In this document: piece after piece, positions 8,506 through 18,341 of the stretch | Layout of the letters: each line of letters begins with the position of its first letter | How positions within the stretch are numbered: position 1 is the stretch's first letter | Source: Vibrio litoralis DSM 17657 | GTDB taxonomy: Bacteria > Pseudomonadota > Gammaproteobacteria > Enterobacterales > Vibrionaceae | Length of the DNA: 64,000 bases | Reading direction: 5' to 3' | Assembly: GCF_000426765.1 (NCBI RefSeq) | Contig: NZ_AUFZ01000023.1 | Coordinates: 62,001 to 126,000, forward strand | Made by a program: the position numbers and the translations under genes | Notes under the pieces: model-generated | Told to the model about the DNA's origin: nothing | Databases searched by the model: none | Seen by the model: the letters and a program-made list of their open reading frames with translations, nothing else

Positions 8506-8868
8506 TTACGCTTTCACCTCAATCTCATTACCTTTCACACGAATCTCATAGGCTTGTACGCTCATGGTTTCATCTTCAAGGCAACGACCGGTTTCTAGGT
8601 TGAAGCGTTGTTTTTTCAGCGGGCTGGCCACCCAAAGCTCACCATCGTGTTCACAGATTAAACCGCGAGAGAGCACGTTCGATTGAGCAAACGGGTCCAT
8701 GTTGTTGATGGCAAAAAGTTGCTCATCAAAACGTGGACGGAAGATCGCAACTTGCTTACCGTTGACTAGGGCACAAACCCCAGTTTTTGGCGTAATGTCG
8801 CTCAGCGCACAAACTTTTACCCAGCTAAGTTTATGACTTTTTTGCGGTGTATTTGGTTGACTAGTCAT
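8506..8868 (-). CDS. nirD: NADH-dependent nitrite reductase small subunit NirD
   Basis: 120 residues with a Rieske-like fold typical of NirD (VCALSDITPKTGVCALV, then ALVNGKQVAIFR). The usual Rieske Cys/His pairs are not all present, as is normal for NirD, which does not bind the cluster. The start ATG overlaps the nirB stop by one base (TAATG), so translation is coupled. It forms the cytoplasmic nitrite-to-ammonia reductase with NirB. Confidence 0.93.
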   Translation of the reverse strand: MTSQPNTPQKSHKLSWVKVCALSDITPKTGVCALVNGKQVAIFRPRFDEQLFAINNMDPFAQSNVLSRGLICEHDGELWVASPLKKQRFNLETGRCLEDETMSVQAYEIRVKGNEIEVKA

Positions 8869-11450
8869 TACGCTTCCTCCGTTACTTTTTTATCGTTTAG
8901 GTCGGTGTGTAGGATGTCACCACGTAAGTGCGGGTGCTTCTCAGTAAATGTCGCAGGGCGGTGTTGTTCACGCTCTGGAACAAATACTACATTTTCATCG
9001 CGAGCATCACTGTTGATGAAGTGGGCAAAACGGGTTAGCTGGCTTTCATCATTAATCGTATCAGTCCACTCACAGGTGTAGCTGTCGACTAGTGTTTGAA
9101 CGTCTTTCTCAAGTTGCTCATTGATGCCTAATGTGTCATCGACAATCACTTTACGTAGGTAGTCTACGCCGCCTTCTAGGTTTTCTAGCCATACTGAAGT
9201 ACGTTGCAATTTATCCGCGGTACGGATGTAGAACATCATGAAACGGTCGATGTATTTGATTAGTGTTTCTTTATCTAAATCAGAAGCCAGTAGGTCACCG
9301 TGACGAGGGTTCATACCGCCGTTACCACACACATACATGTTCCAGCCTGCATCGGTGGCGATGATGCCTAAATCTTTACCTTGAGCTTCCGCACACTCAC
9401 GAGTACAGCCAGACACACCGAACTTCATCTTGTGAGGGGTACGAATGCCTTTGTAACGGTTTTCTAAGTACGAACCTAGTCCAACACTATCTTGCACCCC
9501 GAAACGACACCAAGTGCTGCCTACGCAGGTTTTCGCCATACGCAGTGCTTTGGCATAGGCTTGACCGGTTTCATAACCTGCTTCGATGAGTTTTTTCCAG
9601 ATGGCCGGAAGATCATCTTTTTGCGCGCCAAATAAACCAATACGCTGTGCGCCAGTGATTTTGGTGTAAAGATTGTATTCTGCTGCAACATCGGCCAGTG
9701 CTGCTAGCGCTTGAGGTGTCACTTCACCGCCAGCCATACGAGGGATAACAGAGTAAGTGCCATCTTTTTGCATGTTGCCAAGGAAGTTGTCATTGGTATC
9801 TTGCAGGCCAACGTGTTGTGGTTTTAATACGTGGTCGCCCCAGCAAGACGCTAAGATAGAGCCTACTGTTGGCTTACATACTTCACAGCCATAACCGTGA
9901 CCGTGTTTTTCAAGTAGTTGATCGAATGAACGAATGCCTTCAATGCGGCATAGGTGGAATAGCTCTTGGCGAGAATATTCGAAATGCTCACAGATATGAT
10001 TTTTAACTTCAATACCGGCTTTGGCTAATTCTGCGTTCAGCACTTGTGTGATCATTGGTACACAACCGCCACAACCTGTACCAGCTTTGGTGACCATTTT
10101 GATATCACCGAGTGTGGTGTGGCCTTCGGCAACCGCGGCAGCAATTTTGCCTTTCGTCACATCAAAACAAGAACAGATTACCGCTGAATCAGGTAGTGCA
10201 TCGGCACCCATTGATGGTTTTTCTGCACCAGCATGAGCAGGCAGAATTAAGGTGTCTGGATGCTCAGGTAGATCCATATCATTCAAGTGCAGCTGTAGTA
10301 GGTTGCCATAATCAGACGTATCGCCAACTAATACTGCACCGAGAAGCTTCTTGTTGTCTGCAGATACGATCAAGCGCTTATACACGTCTTCTTCATCGTT
10401 TTGGTAAACAAAGCTCTTACAGTTTGGGGTACGGCCGTTTGCATCACCAATACTACCCACTTTTACGCCCAGTAATTTCAGCTTGGCACTCATGTCTGCA
10501 CCAGTGAATTGGCTTTCTGTATTGCCTAGTAGATGGTCAACCGCCACTTGCGCCATTTTGTAACCTGGAGCCACTAAGCCAAAGAAGATGCCATTCCAAG
10601 AAGCACATTCACCAACTGCGTAGATATCTGGATCAGAGGTTTGGCAGTTATCGTTAATGGCGATTCCGCCGCGTGGGCCAATTTCTAATTCTGCTTGGCG
10701 AGATAGACGATCTTGTGGGCGAATACCCGCAGAGAACACGATAAAGTCGACTTCTAAATCGGTGCCATCTGCAAACTTCATGGTGTTACGGGCGCTGTCA
10801 CCTTGAGGTAAGATCTCTAATGTATTTTTGCTGGTATGAACTTGTACGCCCATACGTTCAATTTTGTTGCGTAGCTTTAAGCCGCCTTGTAGATCAAGCT
10901 GCTCCGCCATTAATACTGGCGCAAATTCGATTACATGAGTTTCAACACCGAGTGCTTTTAATGCACCAGCCGCTTCAAGACCCAGTAAGCCACCACCGAT
11001 TACTGCGCCGCTTTTGCTTTTCTTCGCAGTCGCTTCAATCGCTTTTAAATCTTCAATCGTACGGTATACAAAGCAGTCTTTACTTTCGTTGCCTTTAATT
11101 GGCGGCACGAATGGGTAAGAGCCGGTCGCCATGATCAACTTGTCATATTGCACTTCACGACCAGAGCTTGAGTACACGGTTTTGTTTTCACGACTAATAT
11201 TAATGGCACGTTCACCAATTAAGACATTGATGCCATGTTTTTGATAAAAGCCTTCTTTAACAAGAGATAGCTCATCAGCCGTGTGATGGGAGAAGTATGA
11301 AGAGAGATGAACTCGGTCATAAGCAACACGTGGTTCTTCACAAAAGGCGGTGATTTCGTACTGGTTTAAGTCACCTTTTTCGACGATATCTTCGATAAAA
11401 CGGTGGCCAACCATGCCGTTACCGATGACGACGAGTTTGATCTTATTCAT
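8868..11450 (-). CDS. nirB: NADH-dependent nitrite reductase large subunit NirB
   Basis: 860 residues, normal for NirB. The start MNKIKLVVIGNGMVGHRF at 11450 matches family N-termini; a GTG/ATG five codons upstream is less likely. Domains: FAD/NAD(P) oxidoreductase (VVIGNGMVGH; AVIGGGLLGLEAAGAL), BFD-like [2Fe-2S] (CSCFDVTKGKI, GCGGCVP), then sulphite/nitrite reductase ferredoxin-like half and the sirohaem/4Fe-4S domain (GSTWCRFG, SGCTRECAEAQ, GNGGMNPRHGD). It reduces nitrite to ammonia with NADH in the cytoplasm. An FNR-like and a NarP-like site lie 60-120 bp upstream. Confidence 0.95.
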   Translation of the reverse strand: MNKIKLVVIGNGMVGHRFIEDIVEKGDLNQYEITAFCEEPRVAYDRVHLSSYFSHHTADELSLVKEGFYQKHGINVLIGERAINISRENKTVYSSSGREVQYDKLIMATGSYPFVPPIKGNESKDCFVYRTIEDLKAIEATAKKSKSGAVIGGGLLGLEAAGALKALGVETHVIEFAPVLMAEQLDLQGGLKLRNKIERMGVQVHTSKNTLEILPQGDSARNTMKFADGTDLEVDFIVFSAGIRPQDRLSRQAELEIGPRGGIAINDNCQTSDPDIYAVGECASWNGIFFGLVAPGYKMAQVAVDHLLGNTESQFTGADMSAKLKLLGVKVGSIGDANGRTPNCKSFVYQNDEEDVYKRLIVSADNKKLLGAVLVGDTSDYGNLLQLHLNDMDLPEHPDTLILPAHAGAEKPSMGADALPDSAVICSCFDVTKGKIAAAVAEGHTTLGDIKMVTKAGTGCGGCVPMITQVLNAELAKAGIEVKNHICEHFEYSRQELFHLCRIEGIRSFDQLLEKHGHGYGCEVCKPTVGSILASCWGDHVLKPQHVGLQDTNDNFLGNMQKDGTYSVIPRMAGGEVTPQALAALADVAAEYNLYTKITGAQRIGLFGAQKDDLPAIWKKLIEAGYETGQAYAKALRMAKTCVGSTWCRFGVQDSVGLGSYLENRYKGIRTPHKMKFGVSGCTRECAEAQGKDLGIIATDAGWNMYVCGNGGMNPRHGDLLASDLDKETLIKYIDRFMMFYIRTADKLQRTSVWLENLEGGVDYLRKVIVDDTLGINEQLEKDVQTLVDSYTCEWTDTINDESQLTRFAHFINSDARDENVVFVPEREQHRPATFTEKHPHLRGDILHTDLNDKKVTEEA

Positions 11451-11513
11451 ATATATTTCGCCCATAAAAATAAATTAACTGAACTCATCATGGCGAAATC
11501 GTGACCAAGAATA

Positions 11514-11527
11514 CTGATTCAAATCAA
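11514..11527 (-). promoter_or_regulatory. FNR-like site upstream of nirB
   Basis: On the minus strand TTGATTTGAATCAG matches TTGATNNNNATCAA at nine of ten defined bases. It lies 64-77 bp before the nirB ATG, a position compatible with a class II activator site. Confidence 0.7.
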
Positions 11528-11554
11528 TTCTGGGCTCAAACTACCCTAAAGTGG

Positions 11555-11570
11555 TAGCCCTAAAATGGTA
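11555..11570 (-). promoter_or_regulatory. NarP-like 7-2-7 heptamer pair upstream of nirB
   Basis: TAGCCCTAAAATGGTA is an inverted pair of NarL/NarP heptamers (TACYYMT type) spaced by 2 bp, 28 bp further upstream than the FNR-like site. A related imperfect pair (TACCCTAAAGTGGTA) directly precedes it at 11542-11556. Confidence 0.6.
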
Positions 11571-11640
11571 GTACCAAAGAGTAGGTAAAAGTGTAAGGTG
11601 TAAATAGCTTTTGCAAGAAGATAATTAAGGAGTGATTTAG

Positions 11641-12174
11641 ATGAATGTACATGACTTTAAAGTAAGAGCGGTGTCGGGTGATTTAGTTAGCTTGTCTAAG
11701 TATCACGGCAAGACATTATTGATTGTGAATATTGCAACCAAGTGTGGCCTAACGCCGCAGCTAGAAGGTTTAGAAAAGCTACATCAAGCCTATAAAGAGA
11801 AAGGATTTGAAGTGCTGGGCTTTCCTTGTAATCAGTTTTTGGAGCAATCGCCAGAAGATGATCAAGGCATTATGGATTTCTGTCAGGTGAATTATGGCGT
11901 GAGCTTTACCAACTTTTCCAAAATTGAAGTCAATGGTCCAGATGCCGATCCATTATTTAAGCATTTGAAAATGCAGCGCCATGACGATAAATCTAATGAT
12001 GCCTCAGAAGGCCTACTTGAAAAGCTAACTTCAATTGGCCAAGTTTTTGATGATGGAGAACTCAAGTGGAACTTTACCAAGTTTCTTGTCGATGGAGAGG
12101 GTAAAGTGGTTGAGCGTTATTCGCCAACCTATTCGGCGGAAGAGCTTGCTGAAGATATTGAAAAGTTACTCTAA
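11641..12174 (+). CDS. Glutathione peroxidase family thiol peroxidase (BtuE/BsaA type)
   Basis: 177 residues. The peroxidatic residue is Cys35 in NIATKCGLTPQ (Cys, not selenocysteine), with Gln in GFPCNQF and Trp in KWNFTKFLV completing the catalytic set. Such proteins reduce hydrogen peroxide or lipid peroxides, mostly with thioredoxin in bacteria. AAGGAG stands 8 bp before the ATG. Compared with short family members it has an insertion near residues 105-125 (MQRHDDKSNDASEGL). No export signal. It is divergent from nirB, sharing its promoter region. Confidence 0.9.
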   Translation: MNVHDFKVRAVSGDLVSLSKYHGKTLLIVNIATKCGLTPQLEGLEKLHQAYKEKGFEVLGFPCNQFLEQSPEDDQGIMDFCQVNYGVSFTNFSKIEVNGPDADPLFKHLKMQRHDDKSNDASEGLLEKLTSIGQVFDDGELKWNFTKFLVDGEGKVVERYSPTYSAEELAEDIEKLL

Positions 12175-12176
12175 AT

Positions 12177-12250
12177 CCTTCGTACTTGAAGATGCAGCTT
12201 TGTTTACTGCACTCATTCGCCTCACTGCAACTCCAATTACTTTGGCTATA
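12177..12250. repeat. Dispersed intergenic palindromic repeat, copy 3
   Basis: GTACTTGAAGATGCAGC and GCACTCATTCGCCTCACTG followed by CAACTCCAATTACTTTGG. It is the same family as the units at 1031 and 3959, and lies right after the peroxidase stop. Confidence 0.65.
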
Positions 12251-12272
12251 GATAGTCTGAGGATGAATCCAA

Positions 12273-12305
12273 TAAAAAAGCTTCCAATTAACTGGAAGCT
12301 TTTTT
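12273..12305. terminator. Bidirectional terminator between peroxidase and SDR genes
   Basis: AAAAAAGCTTCCA, loop ATTAAC, TGGAAGCTTTTTT. The symmetric A and T runs serve both converging genes. Confidence 0.88.
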
Positions 12306-12344
12306 GTATGCGTTGCTTAATTATTATTGTGACTGCTACTGCTA

Positions 12345-13154
<810 letters not shown>

Positions 13155-13261
13155 CTATTGCAGTTAATCATACCGAGATAAATGAGGCATAACAAAGAAA
13201 TAGATGAGTGAATTTATCATCTAGTAGAAGTTATTTGGGTACCATTTTAGATCGGATAAAA

Positions 13262-13296
13262 AAATCGCCTGAATAATTAACTATTCAGGCGATTTA
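13262..13296. terminator. Terminator downstream of the nap operon
   Basis: AAATCGCCTGAATA, loop ATTAAC, TATTCAGGCGATTT is a perfect 14-bp stem with A/T-rich ends. It lies about 45 bp beyond the last gene of the nap cluster on the minus strand. The rest of 13101-13340 holds only the SDR promoter and a small palindrome (ACCCAGTTACTTCGGGT). Confidence 0.8.
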
Positions 13297-13340
13297 TATA
13301 CACCCAGTTACTTCGGGTATAAAAGCTAGTAAACGACAGG

Positions 13341-13478
13341 CTAGTCGATTTGCTTATCTTTAGTGAAAGATAAAATAGCGATGCAAATGGCCGCCACAGC
13401 AGCAAATCCACCTAGGATAATCGCAGGCATGGCTGCGTAACCTAATATATGCCAGATAACGTATTCTAGAGTACCCAT
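13341..13478 (-). CDS. 45-residue membrane peptide, TIGR02808-like, at the end of nap
   Basis: The reading frame from the ATG at 13478 encodes 45 residues: MGTLEYVIWHILGYAAMP, then IILGGFAAVAAICIAILSF and the charged tail TKDKQID. A GGAGAAAG ribosome site stands 5 bp before the ATG. It has one membrane span. The length, start and position next to nap match the very small TIGR02808 family, described from Vibrio and Photobacterium near nap genes. The function is unknown; an accessory role in the Nap electron path, as proposed for NapE, is a guess. It starts 27 bp after the napC stop. Confidence 0.82.
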   Translation of the reverse strand: MGTLEYVIWHILGYAAMPAIILGGFAAVAAICIAILSFTKDKQID

Positions 13479-13505
13479 AAATCTTTCTCCTTTTTATCTG
13501 GTGGT

Positions 13506-14081
13506 TTATTGCCAGCCTTCCACATCTCTCATGTCAGGCAATTTATGTGCGATGCCTTTATGACAATCTACACAGGTTTTATCGCCATCAGCAAGTGCTG
13601 TCGAGTGCTGCTTGATGGCACGCGGACCTTGTTCTGAGAAATCCATGTAGTTAAATTGGTGACAGTTACGACATTCTTTCGAGTCGTTATCTTTCATCCT
13701 TTGCCACTCACGGTGAGCAAGATGGCCACGACGCTCTTTAAATTTCTCTTCGGTATCAATGGTACCGATAAAGTGGAAAAGTAGTTCTTTTGATGCTTGT
13801 ACTTTACGTACAATTTTGTCTGTCCACTGATGTGGCACGTGACAGTCTGAACAAATGGCACGAACACCAGAGCGGTTAGAGTAGTGAATAGTTTCACGAA
13901 TCTCTTTCACGATAGGCGCGTGACAACCAGAACAAAATTCTTCTGTGTTGGTCGCTTCCATACCGGTGTTAAATGCACCCCAGAAGAGTAGACCACCCAT
14001 AAAGCCCATAAACAGGATAACGCCTGCAGCTGCTTTACTTGGGGTGGATAAACGCTTCCAAAAGTTTTTTAAGATTTTCAT
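13506..14081 (-). CDS. napC: NapC, membrane-anchored tetrahaem c-type cytochrome
   Basis: 191 residues: an N-terminal membrane anchor (AAAGVILFMGFMGGLLFWG, residues 18-36) and a periplasmic NapC/NirT domain with four CXXCH haem motifs (CSGCH, CSDCH, CRNCH, CVDCH). It takes electrons from quinol and passes them to NapB and NapA. It is cotranscribed with napFDAB. Confidence 0.95.
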   Translation of the reverse strand: MKILKNFWKRLSTPSKAAAGVILFMGFMGGLLFWGAFNTGMEATNTEEFCSGCHAPIVKEIRETIHYSNRSGVRAICSDCHVPHQWTDKIVRKVQASKELLFHFIGTIDTEEKFKERRGHLAHREWQRMKDNDSKECRNCHQFNYMDFSEQGPRAIKQHSTALADGDKTCVDCHKGIAHKLPDMRDVEGWQ

Positions 14082-14150
14082 AATCGTCTCTCTTTTGGCC
14101 TAGGCTTACTCTTTCATCTCATTGATTTAAAGCTCACCTAGGCGCAGCGT

Positions 14151-14630
14151 TTATTTTAATGAGTCTACTGGCTCATATTTGTTTTCTACTAACGGTTTGG
14201 CATCTGCTTGAGGTACGTGACATTGCAAACAGAAGTAACGACGAGGTGATACGTCAGACAATACGGCATCTTGACGGTTTACGTAGTGCGTTACACTGAT
14301 TTTTGTCGCGCCCATGTCTTTCGCATTTTTCCAGCTATGACAAGCAAGACATTTGTTCGCGTTTAGCGATACTTCGTAGTTACGAATAGTATGTGGAATC
14401 AATGGTGGTTGATATACATAGTTGCTATCGACTTTGTGGTCTTTTGGGAAACGTTTAAAGTCGTCGGCAGGGCGTGTTGCTTCAAGTTCAGCACTACCAC
14501 GTAATGATTGAACACCACCGATACCACCTGGGTTAGTTTCAGCAGGGGTAATGATGTCACCATCTTCAGCTTGTACAGCACCCATGATCAATGTACTTGT
14601 AGCGATCAATGCCATGATGATTTTTTTCAT
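14151..14630 (-). CDS. napB: NapB, dihaem cytochrome subunit of periplasmic nitrate reductase
   Basis: 159 residues from the ATG at 14630 (GGAG 6 bp before it); the longer frame to 14657 would spoil the signal peptide. Signal peptide KKIIMALIATSTLIMGAVQA, then two CXXCH motifs (CLACH, CLQCH) with the distal His residues typical of NapB. It is the electron-donating small subunit of NapA. Confidence 0.94.
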   Translation of the reverse strand: MKKIIMALIATSTLIMGAVQAEDGDIITPAETNPGGIGGVQSLRGSAELEATRPADDFKRFPKDHKVDSNYVYQPPLIPHTIRNYEVSLNANKCLACHSWKNAKDMGATKISVTHYVNRQDAVLSDVSPRRYFCLQCHVPQADAKPLVENKYEPVDSLK

Positions 14631-14709
14631 AATCTTCTCCGATTCTTTGTTGGTCACTCAGGTCTCTACTGAGTGACCTTCATTTCTTATTGCTCGTGCT
14701 TAAACAGGT

Positions 14710-17202
14710 TTAAACACTGCCAACTTTCGTGATCTTCACAGGACATTTCTTATAGTCAGTCTGCTTAGATAGTGGGTCGGTCGCATCTAAAATCAATTTA
14801 TTGACTAGGATGCGAGCATCAAAGAACGGTACGAAAACCAAGCCTTGTGGCGGACGGTTACGACCACGAGTTTCAACACGGGCGCGCACTTCACCACGTG
14901 GTGATGCAATCAGTACTTCATCACCACGACGTAAGTTACGAGCTTCTGCATCATCTGGGTGGATGAAACAGTGTGCATCCGGTACGGCTTTGTATAGCTC
15001 AGGTACACGACGTGTCATGGTGCCGGTGTGCCAGTGCTCAAGAACACGACCAGTACATAGCCATAAATCGAACTCTTCATTTGGCACTTCTGGTGGCGCT
15101 TCGTAAGGCGCTGAAATGATCAGAGCTTTACCATCTGGCTTACCGTAGAAGTCACGACCAGCACGTTTTGCGTATGGGTCATATTCTGGGTTAAAGCGCC
15201 ATAGCGTTTCTTTGCCATCGACAACCGGCCAACGTAGACCACGTACAGTGTGGTAAACATCGTAAGGCGCTAAGTCATGACCGTGACCACGACCAAATTC
15301 AGCGTATTCTTCAAACAGGCCTTTTTGTACGTAGAAACCAGCAGCTTTCGCATCATCGTTAAGCTCTTGCGCTTCTTCTAACGGGAACTTATCAACATTA
15401 CCGTTGCGGAATAAGATGTCGTACATGGTTTTTCCGCGAAGCTCTGGTGCTTTCGCCATCAGCTCTTCAGGCCACACTTCTTCAATCTTGAAGCGTTTTG
15501 AGAACTCCATGATTTGCCAAAGGTCAGATCTTGCCCCTTCAACAGGTGATACTTGTTGGTACCAAGCTTGAGTACGGCGTTCTGCGTTACCGTAAGCGCC
15601 TTCTTTTTCAATCCACATTGCGGTTGGAAGAATAAGGTCAGAGGCTTGCGCGGTGACTGTTGGGTATGGGTCTGAACATACAATGAAGTTATCAGGGTTA
15701 CGGTAACCCGGTAGACGTTCAGTGTTGATGTTCGGACCGGCTTGCATGTTGTTGTTACACATTACCCAGTAAGCATTTAGTACGCCGTCATTCAACATGC
15801 GATCTTGCTGTACTGCGTGGAAGCCTGGTTTTGGTGGAATAGTACCTTCAGGTAGTTTCCAAATTTTCTCAGCAATCGCACGGTGTTTAGGGTTTGCGAC
15901 AACCATATCTGCTGGTAGGCGGTGTGAGAATGTACCTACTTCACGAGCAGTACCACATGCAGATGGCTGGCCGGTTAATGAGAACGGGCTGTTGCCTGGT
16001 TCTGAGATTTTACCGGTTAGTAAGTGTAGGTTGTACACTAGGCTTTGCATCCAAACGCCACGAGTATGTTGGTTCATACCCATCGTCCAAAGTGACATCA
16101 CTTTACGGTTTGGATCCGCATATTGCTTGGCTAGTTCAATCAGATCTTCCGGTAGTACACCTGACATTTCAGAAGCTTTTTCTACCGTGTATGGCGCCAC
16201 TGATTTTTTGTAGGCTTCAAAGCTGATATCAGCCATATCGCCTGAGTTCGGGTTTTTCGCTTTTAGCTGTAGAGGATCGTCATCACGCAAGCCATAACCG
16301 ATATCGGTTGTTGCTTGTTTAAAGTGGGTGTGCTTATTTACGAAATCCCAGTTTACCGCATCGTTTTGGATGATGTAGTTAGCAATGAAGTTAGCAATCG
16401 CAAGGTCTGATTGAGGGTGGAAAACCATGCCGCGATCAGCTAATTCAAAAGAACGGTGATAGTAAGTTGAAAGAACGTTTACTTTCACATGTGGGTGACT
16501 TAAACGACGGTCAGTAATGCGAGTCCAAAGTACTGGGTGCATTTCTGCCATGTTTGAACCCCAAAGCACGAAAGAATCCGCGTGTTCGAAGTCATCATAA
16601 CAACCCATTGGCTCATCAATACCGAAAGTACGCATGAAACCCACTACCGCAGAAGCCATACAGTGACGAGCATTCGGGTCGATATTGTTAGAACGGAAGC
16701 CAGCCTTCATTAATTTAGAAGCCGCGTAACCTTCCATCACCGTCCATTGACCAGAGCCGAACATACCGACGCTAGTAGGACCTTTTTCTTTGATGGCTTT
16801 TTTGAATTTCTCAGCCATTACATCGAAAGCTTGATCCCAAGAAACCGGTGCAAACTCACCATTCTTATCGAACTTACCATCTTTCATACGCAGCAATGGC
16901 GTATTCAAACGGTCTTTACCGTACATGATTTTCGATAAGAAGTAGCCTTTAATGCAGTTCAGACCTTTGTTTACTGGCGCCTCAGGGTCACCTTGTGTTG
17001 CCACAACGCGGCCATTTTGAGTACCAACTAAAACCGAACAACCAGTACCACAAAAGCGGCATGGAGCTTTATCCCATTTGATGGCCGTTTCGTCTGAGCT
17101 TACAATCAGGTTAGTAGCAGAAGCGGGGAGGGTTATCCCTGCGACGGCGGCGGCGGAAGCGGCTGCGTTTGCTTTAACAAACGCACGTCTTGTCATTTTC
17201 AT
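14710..17202 (-). CDS. napA: NapA, catalytic subunit of periplasmic nitrate reductase
   Basis: 830 residues (E. coli NapA is 828). A Tat signal begins [18 protein letters not shown] and ends PASA near residue 29. [4Fe-4S] ligands are in [12 protein letters not shown] and [10 protein letters not shown], and the Mo-ligating Cys is in [11 protein letters not shown]. It binds bis-MGD and reduces nitrate to nitrite in the periplasm. NapD and NapF, encoded just upstream, act in its maturation. The product nitrite would feed NirC/NirBD encoded 4 kb away. Confidence 0.97.
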   Translation of the reverse strand: MKMTRRAFVKANAAASAAAVAGITLPASATNLIVSSDETAIKWDKAPCRFCGTGCSVLVGTQNGRVVATQGDPEAPVNKGLNCIKGYFLSKIMYGKDRLNTPLLRMKDGKFDKNGEFAPVSWDQAFDVMAEKFKKAIKEKGPTSVGMFGSGQWTVMEGYAASKLMKAGFRSNNIDPNARHCMASAVVGFMRTFGIDEPMGCYDDFEHADSFVLWGSNMAEMHPVLWTRITDRRLSHPHVKVNVLSTYYHRSFELADRGMVFHPQSDLAIANFIANYIIQNDAVNWDFVNKHTHFKQATTDIGYGLRDDDPLQLKAKNPNSGDMADISFEAYKKSVAPYTVEKASEMSGVLPEDLIELAKQYADPNRKVMSLWTMGMNQHTRGVWMQSLVYNLHLLTGKISEPGNSPFSLTGQPSACGTAREVGTFSHRLPADMVVANPKHRAIAEKIWKLPEGTIPPKPGFHAVQQDRMLNDGVLNAYWVMCNNNMQAGPNINTERLPGYRNPDNFIVCSDPYPTVTAQASDLILPTAMWIEKEGAYGNAERRTQAWYQQVSPVEGARSDLWQIMEFSKRFKIEEVWPEELMAKAPELRGKTMYDILFRNGNVDKFPLEEAQELNDDAKAAGFYVQKGLFEEYAEFGRGHGHDLAPYDVYHTVRGLRWPVVDGKETLWRFNPEYDPYAKRAGRDFYGKPDGKALIISAPYEAPPEVPNEEFDLWLCTGRVLEHWHTGTMTRRVPELYKAVPDAHCFIHPDDAEARNLRRGDEVLIASPRGEVRARVETRGRNRPPQGLVFVPFFDARILVNKLILDATDPLSKQTDYKKCPVKITKVGSV

Positions 17203-17263
17203 ACATCACCCTCGGGTTTTTAATCCAGTGTTTTACTTAAAATAATTAAGTACTTAATTGTTA

Positions 17264-17539
17264 TTATTCCGTTATTTCCGTTTCATCATCGAGATTGTCT
17301 TCGATTTGATGAAAAACTAATGCGGTGCTTAAGACGTGATCAAGTTGGTTGATCGCATCAATGGTGTCGGTGATGTAACCTTGATTTTCGGTTTCAATCA
17401 CCACCACTAATTTCCCTTCTTCACTTTCGCCGTATATTTCGGTTCCATCAAAAGACTCAATAGTCGTTTTTGTGGAAGCTAAATGCTCTGGCATAACATG
17501 AACGACTAAACTTGAGATATGAACTTCGTTAAGCGACAT
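17264..17539 (-). CDS. napD: NapD, NapA maturation chaperone
   Basis: 91 residues starting MSLNEVHISSLVVHVMPEHL, the ferredoxin-like NapD pattern with HISSLVV and a central DTIDAINQLDHVLSTALVFH. NapD binds the Tat signal of NapA and delays export until cofactor loading. It lies between napF and napA. Confidence 0.93.
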   Translation of the reverse strand: MSLNEVHISSLVVHVMPEHLASTKTTIESFDGTEIYGESEEGKLVVVIETENQGYITDTIDAINQLDHVLSTALVFHQIEDNLDDETEITE

Positions 17540-17568
17540 TGTGCTCTCTATAATATTTTAGTGTATTG

Positions 17569-18054
17569 CTATAAGTTTTTGATTGTAATCGCATTGGTCG
17601 GACAAACCGAAACACATGCGCCACAACCGGTACAACTATCTATGTCTATCTGCGGTTGAGCGACCGAGCCTACTGCTAACTTGAAGCGAATGGCTTGAGG
17701 ATCACAACTATCACCACAACTGCGACAGTCCACATTTCTTTTGGCTAGGCAAGCGTCGCTAATATCCGCTTTCACTTGCCATGCTGGTTCGGTTTTCGGG
17801 TGAAATAATGGCTCAGGACAAACCTCAGCACACTGGTAACAAAAAGTGCATTCACCTTGATTGAAATCGACTCTTGGAAAGCCACCATCCGAAGATTTAA
17901 TGATCTTTTCCGGACAAGCATTGCTACATTTGCCACACTGAGTACACACATCGGTAAAAAGGTGATTTTTGACCCAAGGTAAGTTGGGCTTATCGGCATC
18001 TTTTCGGCGAGTAAAGAGTTGTCGTCTAGATATGTTAATTTGAGAATTAGACAC
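17569..18054 (-). CDS. napF: NapF, cytoplasmic ferredoxin-type protein
   Basis: 161 residues from the GTG at 18054, preceded by AAGG; a TTG start at 18099 has no ribosome site. Three [4Fe-4S] clusters are indicated: CTQCGKCSNACPEKI, CTFCYQCAEVCPEPLF, CTGCGACVSVCPTNAI, plus a further CRSCGDSCD. The N-terminal SRRQLF segment is typical. NapF acts in NapA maturation. It is the first gene of napFDABC, with NarP- and FNR-like sites upstream. Confidence 0.92.
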   Translation of the reverse strand: MSNSQINISRRQLFTRRKDADKPNLPWVKNHLFTDVCTQCGKCSNACPEKIIKSSDGGFPRVDFNQGECTFCYQCAEVCPEPLFHPKTEPAWQVKADISDACLAKRNVDCRSCGDSCDPQAIRFKLAVGSVAQPQIDIDSCTGCGACVSVCPTNAITIKNL

Positions 18055-18158
18055 GCCAATTACCTTTGTAAAATACGAATAGCCTGACTTATAAAACAAA
18101 CAGCGCTAAATGTTTATTTCACCACATAAAATTGTAGTTTTTATAGGTCAAGCTGAAA

Positions 18159-18174
18159 TACCCCCAAAGGGGTA
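18159..18174 (-). promoter_or_regulatory. NarP-type 7-2-7 site between napF and narQ
   Basis: TACCCCCAAAGGGGTA is an almost perfect inverted pair of TACCCCY heptamers spaced by 2 bp, the arrangement NarP requires. It lies 105 bp before the napF start, in the region shared with the divergent narQ, so it may also serve narQP autoregulation. Confidence 0.85.
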
Positions 18175-18188
18175 ATTAGGGGTGTAAG

Positions 18189-18202
18189 TTGTTTTAGATC
18201 AA
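18189..18202. promoter_or_regulatory. FNR-like site between napF and narQ
   Basis: TTGTTTTAGATCAA matches TTGATNNNNATCAA except at one base. It stands 15 bp beyond the NarP-like site on the narQ side, as expected for a jointly anaerobic and nitrate-controlled promoter. Confidence 0.6.
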
Positions 18203-18341
18203 TTTTAGTCCTGTATAAACTTCACACATTTTTAAGGATTCAAGTAAAATCAAAAAATTCCTACATTAGTTCTTCGTTACTAATTTAAAACTAACTCATC
18301 AAAAATCATCATTTATTTGATTGTTAATCATAGGATAAAGT

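Noticed and set aside
10112-10507. 131-codon plus-strand frame opposite nirB (and similar frames opposite napA at 14801-16226)
   Set aside because: They lie antisense to strongly conserved coding sequence, have no ribosome sites, and their translations are low-complexity shadows.
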